Positions 14,820 through 23,676 of a stretch of 64,000 nt of DNA are shown here, one piece after another. A program made the position numbers and the translations under genes. Location: assembly GCF_038039215.1 (NCBI RefSeq), contig NZ_JBBPCL010000001.1, forward strand, positions 4,774,001-4,838,000. The letters run 5' to 3'. Origin of the DNA: Pseudonocardia sp. T1-2H. GTDB lineage: Bacteria; Actinomycetota; Actinomycetes; Mycobacteriales; Pseudonocardiaceae. Numbering within the stretch: the stretch's first letter is position 1; every line of letters starts with the position of its first letter. The notes beneath the pieces are model-generated. The model was not told the origin of the DNA. It worked only from the letters and a program-made list of their open reading frames with translations, and did not search any database.

Positions 14820-15590
14820 TCAGAACGACGTGCGGGCGAGCCAGTCGGTGAGGACGTCCGCCTCGCCGACGACCTGCAGGCGCGGGTCGTCGGCCGGGAG
14901 GCGGCCGAGCATCATCGGGTAGAGGACGGCCGCGGGGCCGCGCACGGCGACCGAGCCCTTCGCGTGCCCCGGCTCCCAGGAGACGAGCCCGCCGGCGGGG
15001 CGGACCATCCACTCCCCCGCCTCGCCCAGGCCCTCGTCCGTGGCGTGCAGGTGCAGCGTCCTGCCCTCGTCGAGCAGCGGGCCGGGGTTGCCGGGGCGCT
15101 CCGCGGTGAGGAGGTCCAGCCACTCCGAGATCCCGTCGGCCGCCAGCCACGGTTCGAGGTCGACGTCCCGGTTCAGCGCGAGCGCGAGGTCCGCACGGTG
15201 CCCGGTCTCCTCGTGCAGGCGGCGCCGGATCCACCAGGCCGCGGGCTTCGGGCCGGTGAACGTCCAGATCGGGGTGTCCTCACCGGCGCGGTCCACGGCG
15301 TCGAGCACCGCCTGCGCACCGGTCCGCAGCCATTCGTCGAGCCCCTGAGGGTCGCCGGGCGGCTTCCCGTCGGGGACCTTGCGCGGGTCCAGCATCTCGG
15401 TGGCCCGGGCGCCGATCATCGTGGCGGCCCAGCGGTGACCGCGTCCGACGTGCGCGGAAAGTTTCGCCACCGTCCAGCCCGGACAGGTCGGGATGTCGAT
15501 CTCCGGGTCGACGCCCCGGACGAGGTCCCTGAGCAGGGCGTTCTGCTCGATCAGCGCGGAGCGGTAGGCGGTGGTGCCCGGCTCGGTCAT
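14820..15590 (-). CDS. Maleylpyruvate isomerase family mycothiol-dependent enzyme, 256 aa
   Basis: DinB-like four-helix metal site plus C-terminal MDMPI domain. The N-terminal part has ALLRDLVRGVDPEIDIPTCPGWTVAKLSAHVGRGHRW, including the metal-binding His of the HVG motif. The later HEETGHRADL supplies the remaining helix-borne His residues. The C-terminal domain includes LHLHATDEG and WEPGHAKGSVAVRGPAAVLYPMMLGR. Family members use mycothiol in isomerisation or detoxification. Start at the ATG 15590. It lies upstream of the TetR gene on the same strand, so the two could share regulation. Confidence 0.88.
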   Translation of the reverse strand: MTEPGTTAYRSALIEQNALLRDLVRGVDPEIDIPTCPGWTVAKLSAHVGRGHRWAATMIGARATEMLDPRKVPDGKPPGDPQGLDEWLRTGAQAVLDAVDRAGEDTPIWTFTGPKPAAWWIRRRLHEETGHRADLALALNRDVDLEPWLAADGISEWLDLLTAERPGNPGPLLDEGRTLHLHATDEGLGEAGEWMVRPAGGLVSWEPGHAKGSVAVRGPAAVLYPMMLGRLPADDPRLQVVGEADVLTDWLARTSF

Positions 15591-15657
15591 GGCCGTGAAC
15601 CTAGCCCGCCCGCCGCGCGAACGCATACCTCTCGGCCAGGCGGGGTAAGGAATCGAC

Positions 15658-15957
15658 ATGGGGCGGGAACATCACGACTGGACGAAGAACGGGCCGGGCC
15701 GGGCGCTGCTGTGGTGGCCGCTGATCTCCTTTCTGCTGATGGCGGTGTTCCCGGACGCCGGGATCGTCCCCGTCTTCCTGGCCGGCGCCGCACTGGCGCT
15801 GCTCGGTTTCGCGGCCCGCGCGCTGGTGCTGCTCCTTCGCCGTCACCTTCCGGAGGCCACCGCCGGGCGGCCGGTCGTCGCCGCGCGGGAGATCGGCGCC
15901 GCCACCGAGGCTCCCGACGCCGACGCGGGCGAGCAGGAGCACCGTCGAGCTGCCTGA
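15658..15957 (+). CDS. Small membrane protein, 99 aa
   Basis: Two hydrophobic segments (about residues 17-35, ALLWWPLISFLLMAVF, and 38-62, VPVFLAGAALALLGFAARALVLLL) are followed by a polar Ala/Glu-rich cytoplasmic tail. An AAGGA site precedes the ATG. No family recognised. It lies between the divergent mycothiol-dependent gene and icmF. Confidence 0.7.
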   Translation: MGREHHDWTKNGPGRALLWWPLISFLLMAVFPDAGIVPVFLAGAALALLGFAARALVLLLRRHLPEATAGRPVVAAREIGAATEAPDADAGEQEHRRAA

Positions 15958-16083
15958 CACGTCACACCGACTTCTCCCGGGCGACGGTTGTACGTCCGAT
16001 ACTAGGATGCCAAACTAAATCGTGCGGCCCGCTCCTCGACGAGCGCTGCGTCGCGCGACGGCAGCCCGGTAGGAGGAGTACTC

Positions 16084-19000
16084 ATGGCCGAGTCGAACGA
16101 GCTCTACGTCCCGAAGAACCCGATCCGCTTCGTGACGGCGGCGAGCCTCTTCGACGGCCACGACGCCGCGATCAACATCATGCGGCGGATCCTGCAGCGC
16201 CAGGGCGCGGAGGTCATCCACCTCGGGCACAACCGCTCGGTCGACGAGGTCGTCACCGCGGCGATCCAGGAGGACGTCCAGGGCGTCGCCATCAGCTCCT
16301 ACCAGGGCGGGCACGTCGAGTACTTCTCCTACCTGGTCGAGCTGCTGCGCGAGCGCGGCGCCGGCCACATCAAGGTCTACGGCGGTGGCGGCGGCGTCAT
16401 CGTGCACGAGGAGATCGAGCTGCTGCACTCCCGCGGCGTCTCCCGCATCTTCTCCCCGGACGACGGCCAGAAGCTGGGCCTGCCGGGGATGATCAACCTG
16501 ATGATCAAGGAGTGCGACACCGACCTGACGGCCGAGCCGCCGGCGTCGTACGACGGACTGTTCACCGGCGAGCCGGCCACGCTGGCCCGCGCGCTCACCC
16601 TGGCCGAGACCGGCGCGCTGCCGAAGGAGATCCACGAGCGGGTCGCCGCGAACGAGCGGCACGTCCCCGTCCTCGGCATCACCGGCACCGGCGGTTCCGG
16701 CAAGTCCTCGCTCACGGACGAACTGGTCCGCCGCTTCCGGCTGGACCAGGAGGACAAGCTCCGGATCGCCGTCCTCGCCGTCGACCCGACCCGGCGCAGG
16801 GGCGGCGGCGCGCTGCTCGGGGACCGGATCCGGATGAACTCCCTGAACGGCCACCAGGTCTTCTTCCGTTCCCTCGCCACCCGCGGCAACGACGGCGGCA
16901 GCCTCCCCGAGCGTCTCGGCGACACGATCGCGGTGTTGAAGGCCGCCGGGTTCGACCTGGTCGTCGTCGAGACCCCGGGCATCGGCCAGGGCGACGCCGG
17001 GATCGTGCCGTTCGTCGATCGCTCGCTGTACGTGATGACGCCGGAGTTCGGCGCCGCGTCGCAGCTCGAGAAGATCGACATGCTGGACTTCGCGGACGTC
17101 GTCGCGATCAACAAGTTCGAGCGCCGCGGCGCGGACGACGCCCGGCGGGACGTGGGTCGCCAGCTCGTCCGCAACCGGGATGCGTTCGGCGAGAGCTGGG
17201 AGGACATGCCGGTCTACGGCACCTCCGCGGCGACCTTCAACGACGACGGCGTCACCGCGCTCTACCAGCACCTCGGCTCGCTGCTCGCCGAGGACGGCCT
17301 GACCCTGCACGAGGGCCGCCTCGCCAAGGTGGACCGCAAGACGTCCAGCGAGTACGCCGCCGTCATCCCGCCGGAGCGCGTGCGCTACCTCGCCGAGATC
17401 GCCGACACCGTCCGGAGCTACCACGCCGACACCGAGTCCCAGGCCACGGCCGCACGGACCCGGCAGCACCTGCGCACCGCCCGCGAGATCGTGGGCGACT
17501 CGGTCGAGGAGGCGCTGACCAAGGCCGAGAAGGCGCTGCCCGGCGAGGCGGCCGAGCTGCTGGACACCTGGCCCCAGGTCGTCGAGGACTACTCGGGCGA
17601 CGAGCTCGTCGTGAAGATCCGGGACAAGGAGCTCCGCACCCAGCTCACCAAGGAGACGCTGTCCGGCAACAAGGTCCGCCGGGTCTCGCTGCCGAAGTAC
17701 ACCGAGGACGCGGAGCTGCTGCGCTTCCTGCGCAAGGAGAACCTGCCCGGGAAGTACCCCTTCACGGCGGGCGTCTTCCCCTTCAAGCGCGAGGGTGAAG
17801 ACCCGGCGCGGATGTTCGCCGGCGAGGGCGACCCGTTCCGCACCAACCGCCGGTTCAAGTACCTGTCCTCGGACTCGGACGCCAAGCGCCTGTCGACCGC
17901 GTTCGACTCGGTGACGCTCTACGGGCACGACCCGGCGACCCGACCCGACATCTACGGCAAGGTCGGCACCTCCGGCGTCTCGATCGCGACGCTCGAGGAC
18001 ATGAAGGCCCTCTACGACGGCTTCGACCTCTGCTCGCCGACGACCTCGGTCTCCATGACGATCAACGGCCCGGCGCCGACGATCCTCGCGTTCTTCCTGA
18101 ACACGGCCGTGGACCAGCAGGTGGCGAAGTTCGTCGAGGAGGAGGGCCGGGAGCCGGACGAGGCCGAGCGGGAGGAGCTCACCGCGTTCGCCTTCGCCAA
18201 CGTCCGCGGCACCGTCCAGGCGGACATCCTCAAGGAGGACCAGGGGCAGAACACCTGCATCTTCTCCACGGAGTTCTCGCTGCGGATGATGGCGGACATC
18301 CAGGAGTGGTTCATCCAGCACAAGGTGCGGAACTTCTACTCCGTCTCGATCTCCGGCTACCACATCGCCGAGGCCGGGGCGAACCCCATCAGCCAGCTCG
18401 CGTTCACCCTCTCCAACGGCTTCACCTTCGTCGAGAGCTACCTCGCGCGCGGCATGGACATCGACGACTTCGCGCCCAACCTGTCGTTCTTCTTCTCCAA
18501 CGGCATGGACGCCGAGTACTCGGTGATCGGCCGGGTCGCGCGGCGGATCTGGGCCGTGGCGATGCGGGAGCGCTACGGCGCGAACGAGCGCTCGCAGAAG
18601 CTGAAGTACCACGTGCAGACGTCCGGCCGGTCGCTGCACGCGCAGGAGATGAACTTCAACGACATCCGCACCACCCTGCAGGCCCTCTGCGCGCTCTACG
18701 ACAACGCGAACTCGTTGCACACCAACGCCTACGACGAGGCCATCACCACCCCGACCGAGGCCTCGGTGCGCCGCGCGATGGCGATCCAGCTGATCATCAA
18801 CCGCGAGTGGGGCCTCTCGATGAACGAGAACCCGCTGCAGGGCTCGTTCGTGATCGACGAGCTGACGGACCTCGTCGAGGAGGCCGTGCTCAAGGAGTTC
18901 GACTCGATCGCGGAGCGCGGCGGCGTGCTGGGCGCGATGGAGACCGGCTACCAGCGCGGCAAGATCCAGGACGAGTCGATGCTCTACGAGCACCGCAAGC

Positions 19001-19308
19001 ACGACGGCACGCTGCCGATCGTGGGCGTCAACACGTTCGTCCGCCCGGACGTCGACTCCGACGAGCCGCTGGAGATCGAGCTCGCGCGCGGGACCGAGGC
19101 GGAGAAGAAGAGCCAGCTGGACCGGCTCGCGGACTTCCAGGGCCGGCACAAGACCGACGCCGAGCAGGCGATCCGGAGGCTGCAGGACGTCGCGACGGGC
19201 GAGGGCAACGTCTTCGACGAGCTGATGAAGGCCGCCAGGGTCTGCTCCCTCGGACAGCTCACCGAGGCGTTCTTCGAGGTGGGCGGCCAGTACCGACGCA
19301 ACATGTAG
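16084..19308 (+). CDS. icmF: Fused isobutyryl-CoA mutase with GTPase chaperone, 1074 aa
   Basis: Adenosylcobalamin-dependent interconversion of isobutyryl-CoA and n-butyryl-CoA. Domain order is that of IcmF: a B12-binding domain (residues 10-145) with FDGHDAAINIMRR carrying the cobalt-ligand His; a MeaB-like G-protein domain with P-loop GTGGSGKSS (about 200-208) and IGQGDAGIV; then the large substrate-binding TIM-barrel subunit with TSGVSIATLEDMKALY, ISGYHIAEAGANPISQLAF and YHVQTSGRSLHAQEM. The full length is intact. A GGAGGAG site precedes the ATG. 3-Hydroxyisobutyryl-CoA hydrolase at 27.4 kb is another valine/branched-chain function in this window. Confidence 0.96.
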   Translation: MAESNELYVPKNPIRFVTAASLFDGHDAAINIMRRILQRQGAEVIHLGHNRSVDEVVTAAIQEDVQGVAISSYQGGHVEYFSYLVELLRERGAGHIKVYGGGGGVIVHEEIELLHSRGVSRIFSPDDGQKLGLPGMINLMIKECDTDLTAEPPASYDGLFTGEPATLARALTLAETGALPKEIHERVAANERHVPVLGITGTGGSGKSSLTDELVRRFRLDQEDKLRIAVLAVDPTRRRGGGALLGDRIRMNSLNGHQVFFRSLATRGNDGGSLPERLGDTIAVLKAAGFDLVVVETPGIGQGDAGIVPFVDRSLYVMTPEFGAASQLEKIDMLDFADVVAINKFERRGADDARRDVGRQLVRNRDAFGESWEDMPVYGTSAATFNDDGVTALYQHLGSLLAEDGLTLHEGRLAKVDRKTSSEYAAVIPPERVRYLAEIADTVRSYHADTESQATAARTRQHLRTAREIVGDSVEEALTKAEKALPGEAAELLDTWPQVVEDYSGDELVVKIRDKELRTQLTKETLSGNKVRRVSLPKYTEDAELLRFLRKENLPGKYPFTAGVFPFKREGEDPARMFAGEGDPFRTNRRFKYLSSDSDAKRLSTAFDSVTLYGHDPATRPDIYGKVGTSGVSIATLEDMKALYDGFDLCSPTTSVSMTINGPAPTILAFFLNTAVDQQVAKFVEEEGREPDEAEREELTAFAFANVRGTVQADILKEDQGQNTCIFSTEFSLRMMADIQEWFIQHKVRNFYSVSISGYHIAEAGANPISQLAFTLSNGFTFVESYLARGMDIDDFAPNLSFFFSNGMDAEYSVIGRVARRIWAVAMRERYGANERSQKLKYHVQTSGRSLHAQEMNFNDIRTTLQALCALYDNANSLHTNAYDEAITTPTEASVRRAMAIQLIINREWGLSMNENPLQGSFVIDELTDLVEEAVLKEFDSIAERGGVLGAMETGYQRGKIQDESMLYEHRKHDGTLPIVGVNTFVRPDVDSDEPLEIELARGTEAEKKSQLDRLADFQGRHKTDAEQAIRRLQDVATGEGNVFDELMKAARVCSLGQLTEAFFEVGGQYRRNM

Positions 19309-19335
19309 CCCAGGTGAGCTCCCGCGCTCGGCACT

Positions 19336-19358
19336 TTCGCTCACACCTGGTGAGCGAA
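19336..19358. terminator. TTCGCTCAC hairpin between icmF and the PadR gene
   Basis: Perfect 9-bp arms (19336-19344, 19350-19358) with a 5-nt loop between two convergent genes. It probably terminates both. The same TTCGCTCAC/GTGAGCG word recurs in the hairpin at 56947-56985. Confidence 0.65.
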
Positions 19359-19396
19359 GATGCCGGGCGCCGGCCCGCCCCGGGTTCGGAGCCGCC

Positions 19397-20089
19397 CTAT
19401 CCCGGTGCGTTGCGGCCGCCCTCGCCGGCCGCCTCGAGCACCGAGTTCATGGCGCGGGAGAACGTCTGCCATTCTCGCCGCCGCGACGCGAGGACGCGCT
19501 CCCCGAACGAGGTCAACCGGTAGCGGCGGGACCCGCTCTGCCACGTGTCCTGCATCAGCCGGTCGTTCCTGAGCCGATGCAGCTCGCGGTAGACGGTGGC
19601 CGGGGACAGCACGAAGACCCCACCACTGCGGCCTCGGACGAGATCGACCAGCTCGCGGCCCGTGGCGGGACCCCGGGCGGCCATCGCGAGCAGCAGCATG
19701 TCGATGTGCTGCCGGTCCCGGATCCGCGTGATGCGAGGACGCCGGTGAGGCGCGGGATCGTGCGAACGCCGGGAGCCGACCGGTCGGCGCACCCGGCCCG
19801 CTGAAGGATCGCGCCGGTTCACCGGCACCCTCCGCTCATCCTCCACGACTTCCGGCGGCGGCAGGTCCGGCTCCTCCCGGACGGGCTCCCCGGTCCGCGT
19901 CGGGGGCGGGTCCTCGGCCACGTCGTCCGCGCGGGAACGGCGGGCGAGAACGCTGCGCCGCAGTGACGACGCGGCCGCGACGCCGAACGCGGACGAGAGG
20001 TCGAGGACGGCGCCGTTGCGGAGGGCACCGTCGCGGACGGCGCCGTTGTGACGGGGGTCCCCGGGCGAGGCCGGGCTCGGCGACGTCAT
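19397..20089 (-). CDS. PadR-like winged-helix regulator with long disordered N-terminus, 230 aa
   Basis: The C-terminal half (about residues 120-230) is a PadR-type winged helix: IDMLLLAMAARGPATGRELVDLV, then VFVLSPATVYRELHRLRNDRLM, the wing TWQSGSRRYRLTSFG, and a final dimerisation helix. The first 120 residues are Arg/Pro/Glu-rich and probably disordered, which is unusual for PadR proteins (mostly about 110 or 180 aa). Its ATG overlaps the stop of the ParA gene by 4 bp (ATGA), so the two are co-translated. This suggests it works with, not only regulates, the ParA/collagen-like locus. Confidence 0.85.
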   Translation of the reverse strand: MTSPSPASPGDPRHNGAVRDGALRNGAVLDLSSAFGVAAASSLRRSVLARRSRADDVAEDPPPTRTGEPVREEPDLPPPEVVEDERRVPVNRRDPSAGRVRRPVGSRRSHDPAPHRRPRITRIRDRQHIDMLLLAMAARGPATGRELVDLVRGRSGGVFVLSPATVYRELHRLRNDRLMQDTWQSGSRRYRLTSFGERVLASRRREWQTFSRAMNSVLEAAGEGGRNAPG

Positions 20090-21042
20090 GCGGGCGCCGA
20101 CGCCCCGCCGGGGGTCCCGGCCCGTTCGGCCTCCTCGGCCGCCTGTAACGCGCTGAGCACCTCGACCCCCAGGGCGCGGTAGTCACCGGCCACGCTGGCG
20201 GCGCTCGGCGAGACCCGCGGGGTGCGGATGTCCAGCCGCAACGCCTCCCACCACGCCGGCTGCGCCGCCAGCTCGATCTCGAGTTCGTGTGCGAGCTTGC
20301 CGAGGCGACGCGCGTCCTGGGCGGTGCGCTCCGCGTGCCGGATGGTCGTCGCGAACCGCGGCGAGTCGCCACCGAACGCCCTGTCGATGGCTGCACGGGC
20401 CTCACTGTGGATCGCGCGTGAGCGGCTGCCGGTGTCGAAGAGCACCACGCCGAGCAACCCCAGACGCGGGTTGATCTCCCGCGCGAGCGTGAACCGTTCC
20501 GCGACGAGGCCCATCCCCACGAGGCCCCCGAGATCCGACTTCGTCGGCATCAGCACCCATCGCGACGCCGCGAGCGCCAGGTCGGAGAGGATCGTCGACT
20601 CCGGCGGACAGTCCACGAACACGACCTCGTAGTCGGTCGCGACCGGGGCCAGCACGTCCCCGAGCACGCGGAACGCCTTGCGTCCGTGGTGCTGCAGGCG
20701 CGACACCATGACCGGGGTCAGGTCCTCGAGCCGCGCGCCACCGCACACCACGTCCAGCTGCGGACGCACGTTCGGCGCCGGGACGAGCGGCGTGCCGGCC
20801 AGGACACTGCCGAGCAGACCGGCGCCCTGGTCGTCGACGTCCGTGCCGCGGTAGCCGAGGTCGTCGGCAAGGTTCGCCTGCCGGTTGAGGTCGATCAGGA
20901 GGCACCGATAACCCGCCCCGGCGAACTGGCCGCCGAGGTTCGCGGCGATTGACGTCTTCCCGACGCCACCCTTGTCGTTGACGATCGCGATGACGCGTCC
21001 CAATGCGAAATCGCGCACCTCGTCCTTCGAGCGCCTGGCCAC
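20086..21042 (-). CDS. ParA/MinD-type ATPase, 318 aa
   Basis: P-loop ATPase that normally positions DNA or protein cargo by cycling between dimer and monomer. The deviant Walker A motif KGGVGKTS (residues 24-31) has the signature first Lys. The switch region LIDLNRQANLADDLGY and Walker B segment VVFVDCPPES follow, then a C-terminal KSDLGGLVGMGLVAERF. It has no N-terminal HTH, and no ParB gene or parS site is visible nearby, so it is an orphan ParA rather than a chromosome-segregation one. The GTG at 21042 is chosen because GGAGG lies 5 nt upstream. The 231 bp upstream contain no gene. Confidence 0.9.
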   Translation of the reverse strand: MARRSKDEVRDFALGRVIAIVNDKGGVGKTSIAANLGGQFAGAGYRCLLIDLNRQANLADDLGYRGTDVDDQGAGLLGSVLAGTPLVPAPNVRPQLDVVCGGARLEDLTPVMVSRLQHHGRKAFRVLGDVLAPVATDYEVVFVDCPPESTILSDLALAASRWVLMPTKSDLGGLVGMGLVAERFTLAREINPRLGLLGVVLFDTGSRSRAIHSEARAAIDRAFGGDSPRFATTIRHAERTAQDARRLGKLAHELEIELAAQPAWWEALRLDIRTPRVSPSAASVAGDYRALGVEVLSALQAAEEAERAGTPGGASAPA

Positions 21043-21273
21043 GGGCACCTCCGCACCGATCGGCGACGGACGCCTTCGTCCGCGTTCCGCACCCCGTGCG
21101 CGCAGGGTGCAGCGCAGGCCTACCCGCGGACGAGGATCGACACGCCTCTGCCGCACCAGCACCATCGAAGTTCGCAGCGCTCAGCAGACCGGTCGGAGCA
21201 GAGCGCTACGCGGACCGGCCTACCAGGACCGAAGATTCACGCCGTCGGCTCCGCCGGGGCGGCACCCGGTCGC

Positions 21274-22218
21274 TCAGCGCTTCGGCCTCGCCGCTCGTTC
21301 GCTGATGGTCCGCCGACCGGTCTGCGTCCCACTTTCCGGGCGGGCGGCCTGACCACCCTTGCCGCGTCGGATGGGTGGTTGTTCCGCTCCCGACGCCGGC
21401 GATCCCGTCCGACGGGCCGGGCGCCCGGCCTGCGGCGCGTCGGCGTCCGCGCCGTCTCCTGCGCCGCTCGGGCGCTCCTCGGAGCTCCCCGTGGCCCGTT
21501 CGCGGGGCCGGGGTCGTGCCGGCGCAGGACCCTTGTCATCGACGTCTTCCGCTCGAGCGCCGCTGTCCGTCTCGGCGCTCTCCTTGCGGGCGGACCCACG
21601 CCGCCGGGGTCGAGGGCTGAGCAGATGACGGAGACTGCCTCTCTCGGGATCCGCCTCGTCCTGCTCGTCGGGTCCGGCGTCGCCTTCGGCCTGATCCTCG
21701 GGCTCCGAGTCGCCCTCGTCCTCGTCCTGCGCCGCGCTCTCGTCCTGGTCTTCGAGGTCGTCCTGGTCGTCGCCCTCCTCGTCGGCGTCCTCGAGATCCG
21801 CACCCTCCTCTTCGTCGAGGTCGGAGTCGTCCTCCTCGTCCTCGACGTCCTCCGCGTCCTCCAGTGGCGCGGTGTCCTCCTCGTCGTAGTCGTAGTCCTC
21901 CTCCGCGTCGACGGCCTCGTCCTGGTCCTCGACGTCGTCGGCGTCCTCGAGATCCGCACCCTCCTCTTCGTCGAGGTCGGAGTCGTCCTCCTCGTCCTCG
22001 ACGTCCTCCTCGTCCTCGACGTCCTCCGCGTCCTCCAGTGGCGCGGTGTCCTCCTCGTCGTAGTCGTAGTCCTCCTCCGCGTCGACGGCCTCGTCCTGGT
22101 CCTCGAACGCGGCGGCGGAGTCCGTGTCCTCGAGGGTGATGTGGATGTTCAGCTTCTTGGTGCCGAACATGATGTAGCCACTGATGTCGGCGGCGTTGAT
22201 CGGTGATGGTTCGCTCAC
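21274..22218 (-). CDS. Acidic tandem-repeat protein, 314 aa
   Basis: The N-terminal 30 residues look folded (ADISGYIMFGTKKLNIHITLED). Residues about 35-190 are almost only Asp, Glu and Ala with DYDYDEEDTAPLEDAEDVED repeated twice. The C-terminal 120 residues are Arg/Pro/Ser-rich and basic. No signal peptide or membrane segment. The two long repeats come from a near-perfect duplication in the DNA. The GTG start has an AAGGGAG site. It sits between the collagen-like and ParA genes on the same strand. It could act as an intracellular scaffold or client that pairs with the basic collagen-like N-terminus. No family recognised. Confidence 0.75.
   Translation of the reverse strand: MSEPSPINAADISGYIMFGTKKLNIHITLEDTDSAAAFEDQDEAVDAEEDYDYDEEDTAPLEDAEDVEDEEDVEDEEDDSDLDEEEGADLEDADDVEDQDEAVDAEEDYDYDEEDTAPLEDAEDVEDEEDDSDLDEEEGADLEDADEEGDDQDDLEDQDESAAQDEDEGDSEPEDQAEGDAGPDEQDEADPERGSLRHLLSPRPRRRGSARKESAETDSGARAEDVDDKGPAPARPRPRERATGSSEERPSGAGDGADADAPQAGRPARRTGSPASGAEQPPIRRGKGGQAARPESGTQTGRRTISERAARPKR
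21785..22110 (-). repeat. Tandem duplication of about 150 bp within the acidic-protein gene
   Basis: Unit 1 begins at 21785 and unit 2 at 21941 (period 156 bp). The units are nearly identical at DNA level, synonymous sites included, but the second has an extra 18 bp (GTCCTCCTCGTCCTCGAC type). Such identity points to recent duplication. Confidence 0.8.
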
Positions 22219-22677
22219 GGCGGATGACTCCCTTGGTGCAGTGGCTGTCGGTCGGGGCCGTGCCGAGTTCGGGAGAAGGCCAGGATCGCGAGGCGGCGAC
22301 CCGGTCGCGAGTCGAATCCCGGCGTCAGCGGTGGGTCCGCCGGACCGAGGGCGACGGAGACGTGATCTCGCGTGGCGCCGGCTCGGGCCGGTACCCGCCC
22401 CACGCGGCTCACCAATGGCCTTCTCCGATGCGCCTCGCTCCTCCGGGGACGCTTCTCGCGTGCCGGAGACGGCACACGTACTCGAAAGTCTTGTGTTGTC
22501 CGAATCACATACCCGTTCCGACGCCGCCGAACCTTCGGGCCCGGCGGGCCCGGACTCCTGACGCGCCCGTCGGCCGGCAGCGCCAGGAGGGTGCCGCAGG
22601 ACCGACGCAACGGGTACCGGGACGGCGCCCCGCGACCCTGGTGACGGGTACGAGGCGCCGTCTGCGGAGCTCGCCGG
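22219..22677. other. Intergenic space between the collagen-like and acidic-protein genes
   Basis: About 460 bp. A minus-strand open frame (start 22610) fills it but has Arg/Pro-rich shadow-like composition and no ribosome site, so I do not call a gene. It probably contains the promoter of the acidic-protein gene. Confidence 0.4.
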
Positions 22678-23676
22678 TCAGGCGATGGAGCGCACGCCGG
22701 ACCGATCGGCCGAGGATGCAGGATCGTCCTCGTTGGTGATCACGACGGCGCGCACCGCGAGGCCGCACTGCAGCTTGACGAGCCGGGAGGTCAGTTTCCG
22801 CCAGTACCTGTAGGTAGCTCGCGGGTCGATCACCGTGCGAGGTTTGACATCCACCGCTGCGCGAACCACATTGCGCACGAGTTCGCCGGCGCTCGGCACG
22901 GGGAAGGACGGGTGGCCGTCGACCTCCGAGCGACCTTGGACCCCGCGGATACCAGGCGGTCCGGGAGGACCAGCCGGGCCTTGGGGACCCTGCGGACCCT
23001 GGAGGCCGTCGATGCCCGGCGGGCCTGCCTCCCCCACCGGCCCACGTGGCCCCTGCATGCCACGTTCGCCCTGCTCACCGGTCTCCCCGATGACGCCGCG
23101 CTGCCCCGGCGCCCCCTGCTCACCCTGCTCGCCAGGCTTGCCGGGCGGGCCGGTCTCGCCCTGCGCGCCGGGCAGGCCCTGCGGCCCCACCGGCCCCTTG
23201 TCGCCCTGTTCACCCGGGAGGCCGGTGGAGCCGGGAAGGCCACGCGGGCCCTGCTCACCCGTCATCCCCTCGGGGCCCTTGTCCCCCTGCTCACCGAGCG
23301 GGCCGGGCGCGCCCTGCGGGCCCTTGTCCCCCTGCTCGCCCACCGGGCCGGGCGCGCCCTGCGGGCCCTTGTCCCCCGGCTCACCCACCGGGCCGGGCGC
23401 CCCCTGCGGGCCCTTGTCCCCTTGCTCGCCCACCGGGCCGGGCGCCCCCTGCGGGCCCTTCTCCCCCTGCTCACCGGTTCGACCCGGTACGCGCTTCGTG
23501 CGCTTGGACTCCGGCTCTCCGGCCGGTCCGGCTACTCGCTTGACGCCCTTGTCCGCTTTGCTGCGCGGCGCCGAGGCCGATCCGGCCACCCGCCGGAGGC
23601 CACGGCCACCGCGCTCGTCGTTCGAACTCCGGCCGCTCTTGCGGTCGTCCCGGATCACGTCTTCTGGTTGAGCCAT
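22678..23676 (-). CDS. Collagen-like Gly-X-Y repeat protein without signal peptide, 332 aa
   Basis: Residues 1-65 are basic and polar (GRSSNDERGGRGLRRVAG, ESKRTKRVPG). Residues about 66-245 are uninterrupted Gly-X-Y triplets such as GEQGDKGPQGAPGPV, many with Pro at X and Lys/Gln/Glu, as in bacterial collagen-like proteins. A C-terminal domain of about 85 residues follows (SAGELVRNVVRAAVDVKPRTVIDPRATYRYWRK, then LVKLQCGLAVRAVVI). No Sec signal, sortase motif or membrane anchor is visible, unlike surface collagen-like proteins, so I infer it is cytoplasmic or exported another way. It heads the leftward acidic-protein/ParA/PadR locus. Confidence 0.85.
   Translation of the reverse strand: MAQPEDVIRDDRKSGRSSNDERGGRGLRRVAGSASAPRSKADKGVKRVAGPAGEPESKRTKRVPGRTGEQGEKGPQGAPGPVGEQGDKGPQGAPGPVGEPGDKGPQGAPGPVGEQGDKGPQGAPGPLGEQGDKGPEGMTGEQGPRGLPGSTGLPGEQGDKGPVGPQGLPGAQGETGPPGKPGEQGEQGAPGQRGVIGETGEQGERGMQGPRGPVGEAGPPGIDGLQGPQGPQGPAGPPGPPGIRGVQGRSEVDGHPSFPVPSAGELVRNVVRAAVDVKPRTVIDPRATYRYWRKLTSRLVKLQCGLAVRAVVITNEDDPASSADRSGVRSIA
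23270..23480 (-). repeat. 45-bp tandem repeats in the collagen-like gene
   Basis: Roughly four and a half copies of a 45-bp unit encode GEQGDKGPQGAPGPV variants. Copies differ at only a few bases, so the array can change length by slippage. Confidence 0.8.

Noticed and set aside
16015..19344. Minus-strand 1109-codon frame
   Set aside because: Exact antisense of icmF with Val/Arg/Leu-rich shadow composition.
21379..22206. Plus-strand frame that looks like a multi-helix membrane protein (LVLVL runs)
   Set aside because: It is the complement of the Asp/Glu codon runs in the acidic gene; GAC/GAG read backwards give Val/Leu.
22215..22610. Minus-strand 131-codon frame between the acidic and collagen-like genes
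   Set aside because: Arg/Pro-rich, no ribosome site, overlaps the start region of the acidic gene; no family features.
23262..23480. CRISPR or VNTR locus independent of a gene
   Set aside because: The 45-bp units are in frame and encode Gly-X-Y triplets of the collagen-like protein.
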